A stretch of DNA of 64,000 nucleotides from Nodularia sp. NIES-3585 (GTDB taxonomy: Bacteria > Cyanobacteriota > Cyanobacteriia > Cyanobacteriales > Nostocaceae), in assembly GCF_002218065.1 (NCBI RefSeq), contig NZ_BDUB01000001.1, positions 2,823,270 through 2,887,269 of the forward strand. Direction: 5' to 3'. Below are positions 60,912-64,000 of the stretch, piece by piece. Under the pieces are notes generated by a model. It saw only the letters and a list, made by a program, of their open reading frames with translations. It had not been told where the DNA came from and searched no databases. Position 1 is the stretch's first letter, and each line of letters begins with the position of its first letter. The translations under genes and the position numbers were made by a program.

Positions 60912-61687
60912 GCCGCACAGAGAAAGAAGGGCAAAAGTGTTTGGGTAAGGTTTATTTGGTAGGTGCGGGGCCAGGAGATCCAGGACTCATGACCCTCAAG
61001 GGTAAGGGTTTATTGGAAGGTGCAGATATAGTTATCTATGATGCCTTAGTCAGTCCAGCAATTTTAGCCATGATTAATCCCCAAGCTGAAAAAATCAATG
61101 CTGGTAAACGGATGGGGAGACATTCCTTATTACAGTCAGAAACCACCCATTTGTTAATTGAAAAGGCGCAAGAAAACGCTGTAGTGGTGCGGTTGAAGGG
61201 CGGTGACCCGTTTATTTTTGGTCGTGGTGGCGAGGAAATGGCAGATTTAGTAGCAGCCGGGGTTTCTGTAGAAGTTGTGCCAGGAATTACATCGGGAATT
61301 GCGGCTTCTGCTTATGCTGGCATACCTTTAACTCATAGATTATATAGCTCTTCTGTAACCTTTGTAACTGGACATGAGTCAGTAGGTAAGTATAAACCAC
61401 AGGTAAATTGGCAAGCGATCGCTCACGGTTCAGAAACCATTGTGATTTACATGGGCATTCACAACCTGCCTTATATTGTGGAAGAGTTAAAGCAAGCTGG
61501 GTTAGATTCAGCCACACCTATAGCCTTAGTCCGTTGGGGTACAAGACCAGAACAAGAAGAACTGATTGGCACTTTAGAGACAATCATTGAGCAAGTTGAA
61601 GAAACTGGATTTAGCGCTCCGGCGATCGCAGTCATTGGCTCAGTAGTAAATCTGCACAGTATTCTCTCTGGGTGTCGTCCTGTTTGA
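60908..61687 (+). CDS. cobA: Uroporphyrinogen-III C-methyltransferase (SUMT)
   Basis: A 259-residue SAM-dependent methyltransferase that makes precorrin-2 from uroporphyrinogen III. Signatures: VYLVGAGPGDPGLMTLKG (residues about 15-32), VRLKGGDPFIFGRGGEE and VVPGITSGIAASAYAGIPLTHR. It is a single-domain form without a fused uroporphyrinogen synthase or siroheme synthase part. It forms an operon with the sirohydrochlorin chelatase (4-base overlap). Confidence 0.96.
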   Translation: MSRTEKEGQKCLGKVYLVGAGPGDPGLMTLKGKGLLEGADIVIYDALVSPAILAMINPQAEKINAGKRMGRHSLLQSETTHLLIEKAQENAVVVRLKGGDPFIFGRGGEEMADLVAAGVSVEVVPGITSGIAASAYAGIPLTHRLYSSSVTFVTGHESVGKYKPQVNWQAIAHGSETIVIYMGIHNLPYIVEELKQAGLDSATPIALVRWGTRPEQEELIGTLETIIEQVEETGFSAPAIAVIGSVVNLHSILSGCRPV

Positions 61688-61689
61688 AA

Positions 61690-62025
61690 TTACTCATCAG
61701 GAGTTGTAGTTTCGGGAATTTGCCTAAGTCCCCAAACCATGATCGTTTTTAATACAGGGCGAAGACTTTGACCTTTTTCCGTCAATTGATAGCTCATCCG
61801 ACGAGAATGATTACTATATGGCTGTTTTTCTGCTAAACCTAACTCTTCTAACAATTTCAGCCGATTCGCCAATATATTCGTCGAAATTCCTTCCGGGGAG
61901 TCTAAAAACTCCTCAAAACGCTGCTTATGGAAAAACATCATGTCCCTAATGATCAGCAGCGTCCAGCGATCGCCTATTAAATCTAATGTACAAGCTATCG
62001 GGCATGGTGATCGTCGTGACTGCAT
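61690..62025 (-). CDS. HxlR-family transcriptional regulator
   Basis: A 111-residue winged-helix protein. The opening CPIACTLDLIGDRWTLLIIRDM with Cys8 and Cys12 is canonical; HxlR members often sense electrophiles or redox through such a cysteine. The recognition region is GISTNILANRLKLLEELGL. It is divergent from the cupin gene over a 89-base gap that carries two candidate operators, and convergent with cobA (2 bases apart). Confidence 0.93.
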   Translation of the reverse strand: MQSRRSPCPIACTLDLIGDRWTLLIIRDMMFFHKQRFEEFLDSPEGISTNILANRLKLLEELGLAEKQPYSNHSRRMSYQLTEKGQSLRPVLKTIMVWGLRQIPETTTPDE

Positions 62026-62048
62026 AATTAGCCTGCATGAAAATTAAT

Positions 62049-62107
62049 TTACTTGCATTTTACAAGTTATTCTGATACAGTTGCTTTTAACTTGCAATTT
62101 AAAAGTT
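62049..62107. promoter_or_regulatory. Candidate HxlR operators in the hxlR-cupin gap
   Basis: Two similar dyads: ACTTGCATTTTACAAGT (62051-62067, ACTTG/CAAGT) and AACTTGCAATTTAAAAGTT (62089-62107, AACTT/AAGTT). Centres are about 39 bases apart, between divergent genes. The pattern fits autoregulated HxlR sites, but binding is inference. Confidence 0.5.
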
Positions 62108-62114
62108 ATTAGAA

Positions 62115-62591
62115 ATGACTCAAGCTAAAGCACCTGCAAAAACAGCGCAAAACTTTGCTGCTGCGGATTTAGGCACGTTTTCTGAATTAACTCAATTTGC
62201 TTTTCAAATTCCCGGAAGCGATCGCCAAATTGAAGGTAAAATCTTTCTCAAGCAACTACTCAACCTCACAAGTGCCGAAATTTCCATCAACAACCTTCCT
62301 CCCGGCAAATCCGTCCCCTTTTATCACAAACATAAATTCAATGAAGAAATATACATCTTTGTCCAAGGACAAGGAGAATTTCAAGTAGATGAGCGTGTAT
62401 TTGCTGTCAGTGAAGGTTCAGTGGTGCGCGTAGATCCTCAAGGAGAACGCTGTTGGCGTAACACCTCTAACACAGAGAATTTGATTTGCATTGTCATTCA
62501 AGCTAAAGCAGGTTCCTACACAGAACACACCATCCAAGATGGGGTTTGTGTACAAAAGCGGGTAAGTTGGGTTGGTAAAGAGCGAGTTTAG
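62115..62591 (+). CDS. Cupin-domain protein
   Basis: A 158-residue protein with one cupin barrel. The metal motif 1 is FYHKHKFNEEIYIFVQGQGEF (two His and Glu at the usual spacing); motif 2 is GSVVRVDPQGERCWRN, in which the usual His is replaced by an Arg/Cys stretch. It is divergent from an HxlR regulator, which probably controls it. Substrate unknown. Confidence 0.85.
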   Translation: MTQAKAPAKTAQNFAAADLGTFSELTQFAFQIPGSDRQIEGKIFLKQLLNLTSAEISINNLPPGKSVPFYHKHKFNEEIYIFVQGQGEFQVDERVFAVSEGSVVRVDPQGERCWRNTSNTENLICIVIQAKAGSYTEHTIQDGVCVQKRVSWVGKERV

Positions 62592-62594
62592 CTA

Positions 62595-62698
62595 ATTTGC
62601 CAACAGTTTGATACTGTCACCTTAGAAGAATTTGTTGGTGAAAGGTTACCAAAAATTGCCGGATATCTATATAAAGGAGTGGCAACAAAAACGAATTA
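62595..62698 (+). pseudogene. C-terminal remnant of an unidentified gene
   Basis: Just after the cupin stop, a frame reads QQFDTVTLEEFVGERL then PKIAGYLYKGVATKTN and stops. It has no start codon and is too short to be a gene. The VTLEEFVxERL pattern is like the end of an oxidoreductase, but I cannot name it. Confidence 0.3.
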
Positions 62699-62736
62699 AT
62701 TGATGATCGATATTCATATCTAACAGCAGGATAGAA

Positions 62737-63174
62737 ATGACTTTTGCAGAAATTGAGTATCAGGACAAAACAGAAATTCCCCGTAATCAGGTAATCAATC
62801 TGTATTCGGAATGTGGATGGTCATCAGGACAGAAGCCTGAGAAACTTTTGTTAGCACTTGCCAACTCGCACACAGTGATTTCAGCATGGCATCAGAATTT
62901 GCTGATTGGTCTTGGTAATACCATTTCAGATGGTGCTTTGGTTGTTTACTATTCTCATTTATTAATATTGCCAGCATATCAAAAAAGAGGCATAGGACGG
63001 GAAATTATGAAACGTCTACAAAGTCGTTATATTAATTTCCATCAGCAAATATTACTGTCAATAGATCATGCTGTTCCCTTCTACGAAAAACTTGGTTTCC
63101 AGGATTCACAAGGTGTCACACCAATGTGGATATATGATGGGAATGATATTGATGTTGCCAAAAAGCACGATTGA
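62737..63174 (+). CDS. GNAT-family N-acetyltransferase
   Basis: A 145-residue acetyltransferase. The acetyl-CoA loop is LLILPAYQKRGIGREIMKRL (R/Q-x-x-G-x-G), and the C-terminal strand is VPFYEKLGFQDS, as usual in GNAT enzymes. The substrate is not predictable. No obvious operon partner. Confidence 0.9.
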   Translation: MTFAEIEYQDKTEIPRNQVINLYSECGWSSGQKPEKLLLALANSHTVISAWHQNLLIGLGNTISDGALVVYYSHLLILPAYQKRGIGREIMKRLQSRYINFHQQILLSIDHAVPFYEKLGFQDSQGVTPMWIYDGNDIDVAKKHD

Positions 63175-63306
63175 TAGTCACCGCTAAATGTTGCTAGGAG
63201 GTATGAAGTGATGTTCATTAGTGTCACTAAAAAAAGCTCACTTGTCCTGATCGTAAGAGCTTCTACTGGATTTACATGATTCATGATGACCATCAATCAA
63301 AAAAAA

Positions 63307-63726
63307 TCATTCTCGCCAATTATCGATTATTAAAGGATATCCTAATACTTGAATCTTCTGATAATGTTTAGTATTACCTGTTACTAAAACTAAATTATTG
63401 GCGATCGCTGTAGCAGCTATTAAGACATCTGCTAATCCTATTGGCTGTCCTGATGTTTCTAAATCCGCTTGAATCAAGCCTGAAATTTCTGCACAGCTTT
63501 GGTCTAAAGACAAGATTTCCAGTTGAGACAAATCTGTTAAAAATTATTGAATGCGGTCATTTCGATTTATTCTCCTCCATCCCTTGATAATTTCGGAAAC
63601 AGTAATTACGGAAATTGTGTACTGTTGCCATATACCTATGTAACCAATAGCTTTCGCATTTATTTTAGTATTTTTTAATTTGCGAATTTCTGATAAAATA
63701 TCCGTATCAATTAAAGATTTTCTCAC
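63307..63726 (-). pseudogene. VapC-type PIN toxin interrupted by an ochre codon
   Basis: On the minus strand the frame runs MRKSLIDTDILSEIRKLKN... to DRIQ, then a TAA (63546-63544), then FLTDLSQLEILSLDQ...GYPLIIDNWRE without a change of frame. Both halves are parts of one PIN domain: Asp7 in LIDTDIL, a Glu in VSEIIKG, Asp in IGLADVLIAA and TGN in LVLVTGNTKHY. CAA to TAA would explain the break. It is preceded by an intact vapB. Full-length product about 139 residues if read through. Confidence 0.8.
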
Positions 63727-63734
63727 GCCTAAGT

Positions 63735-63959
63735 TTAGTCTCTATAATTCCTGTTTTTTAAAATATCTGCAACCATTTTATCAACTAATTCGGCTTCATC
63801 AGCCCATTTACCGATAAATGTATCATTCAGAATTTCTGGTTGTGTTAATTGCTTAATCATGGCTTTGATTATGTCAGAAATTTCGCAATTATAGGTTTGT
63901 GCCAATTGGTTGATTTTGGCAAAGGTTTCTTGATCGAGTTCTATTTCTAGTTTCTGCAT
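63735..63959 (-). CDS. VapB-type antitoxin
   Basis: A 74-residue protein eight bases upstream of the PIN toxin frame on the same strand. The N-terminal MQKLEIELDQETFAKINQLA looks like a short DNA-binding domain, and the C-terminal acidic part (FIGKWADEAELVDKMVADILKNR) fits a toxin-wrapping tail. Assignment rests mainly on position and size; the exact antitoxin class is unsure. Confidence 0.7.
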   Translation of the reverse strand: MQKLEIELDQETFAKINQLAQTYNCEISDIIKAMIKQLTQPEILNDTFIGKWADEAELVDKMVADILKNRNYRD

Positions 63960-64000
63960 GGGTAATTAAGAAGTTTTAAATTAACAGCTTACATTAATTA

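Overview
The window looks like chromosomal DNA of a filamentous, probably heterocyst-forming cyanobacterium (Nostocales; inference). The evidence is: the RNA polymerase beta-prime subunit is split into rpoC1 and rpoC2, with a very large insertion in rpoC2; GCGATCGC (HIP1) octamers are frequent; short tandemly repeated heptamers (GGGGAGT / TGACCAA types) and hairpin-forming dispersed repeats sit between and sometimes inside genes; tRNA genes lack an encoded CCA; and an 806-residue sucrose synthase is present.

Layout. 0-9.7 kb: rpoB-rpoC1-rpoC2, with repeats in both spacers and a strong terminator after rpoC2. 9.7-15.1 kb: a conserved hypothetical, a degenerate GIY-YIG-like protein and two paralogous transmembrane Ser/Thr kinases. 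Between the kinases is a non-coding stretch that resembles the right end / omega-RNA of an IS200/IS605-type TnpB element. 15.1-19.6 kb (minus strand): the translation cluster rplS-trnW-secE-nusG-rplK-rplA-rplJ-rplL. 19.7-20.7 kb: a family 2 glycosyltransferase.

20.9-25.8 kb: a tetR regulator, the 3' stub of an adaptor gene and an RND efflux pump, bracketed by ends of one IS family (matching inverted termini at 20928 and 25762, plus an internal copy at 21405). 25.8-30.5 kb: an unrelated, intact RND pump plus lipoprotein adaptor. 31.7-35.2 kb: mfd, whose coding sequence carries a heptamer repeat.

35.4-50.1 kb is an accessory region and the best place to look for something new. It holds (i) a one-base-overlapping pair, an OLD/AAA_15-like ATPase followed by a small protein with a D...ExK...Q nuclease signature (35457-37411); (ii) a minus-strand trio of an unknown protein, a 938-residue TPR-CHAT caspase-like protease and a Nudix hydrolase (46440 to 41945), flanked by two copies of a 24-bp palindromic element; (iii) a dynamin-like GTPase and (iv) a small HNH nuclease. 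Housekeeping genes (an RsmB-like rRNA methyltransferase, a DUF2157 / GDYXXLXY pair) are interspersed.

50-64 kb: a PsiE-family membrane protein, a GH57/DUF3536 glycosidase, a Ca2+/H+ antiporter, a peptidoglycan-binding protein, susA, trnH(GUG), a DUF4359 protein, a siroheme pair (sirohydrochlorin chelatase and SUMT, overlapping by 4 nt), a divergent HxlR/cupin pair, a GNAT protein, and a VapBC pair whose toxin gene is interrupted by one in-frame ochre codon.

All assignments come from reading sequence motifs; no database search was run, and family names for the less familiar proteins are from memory.
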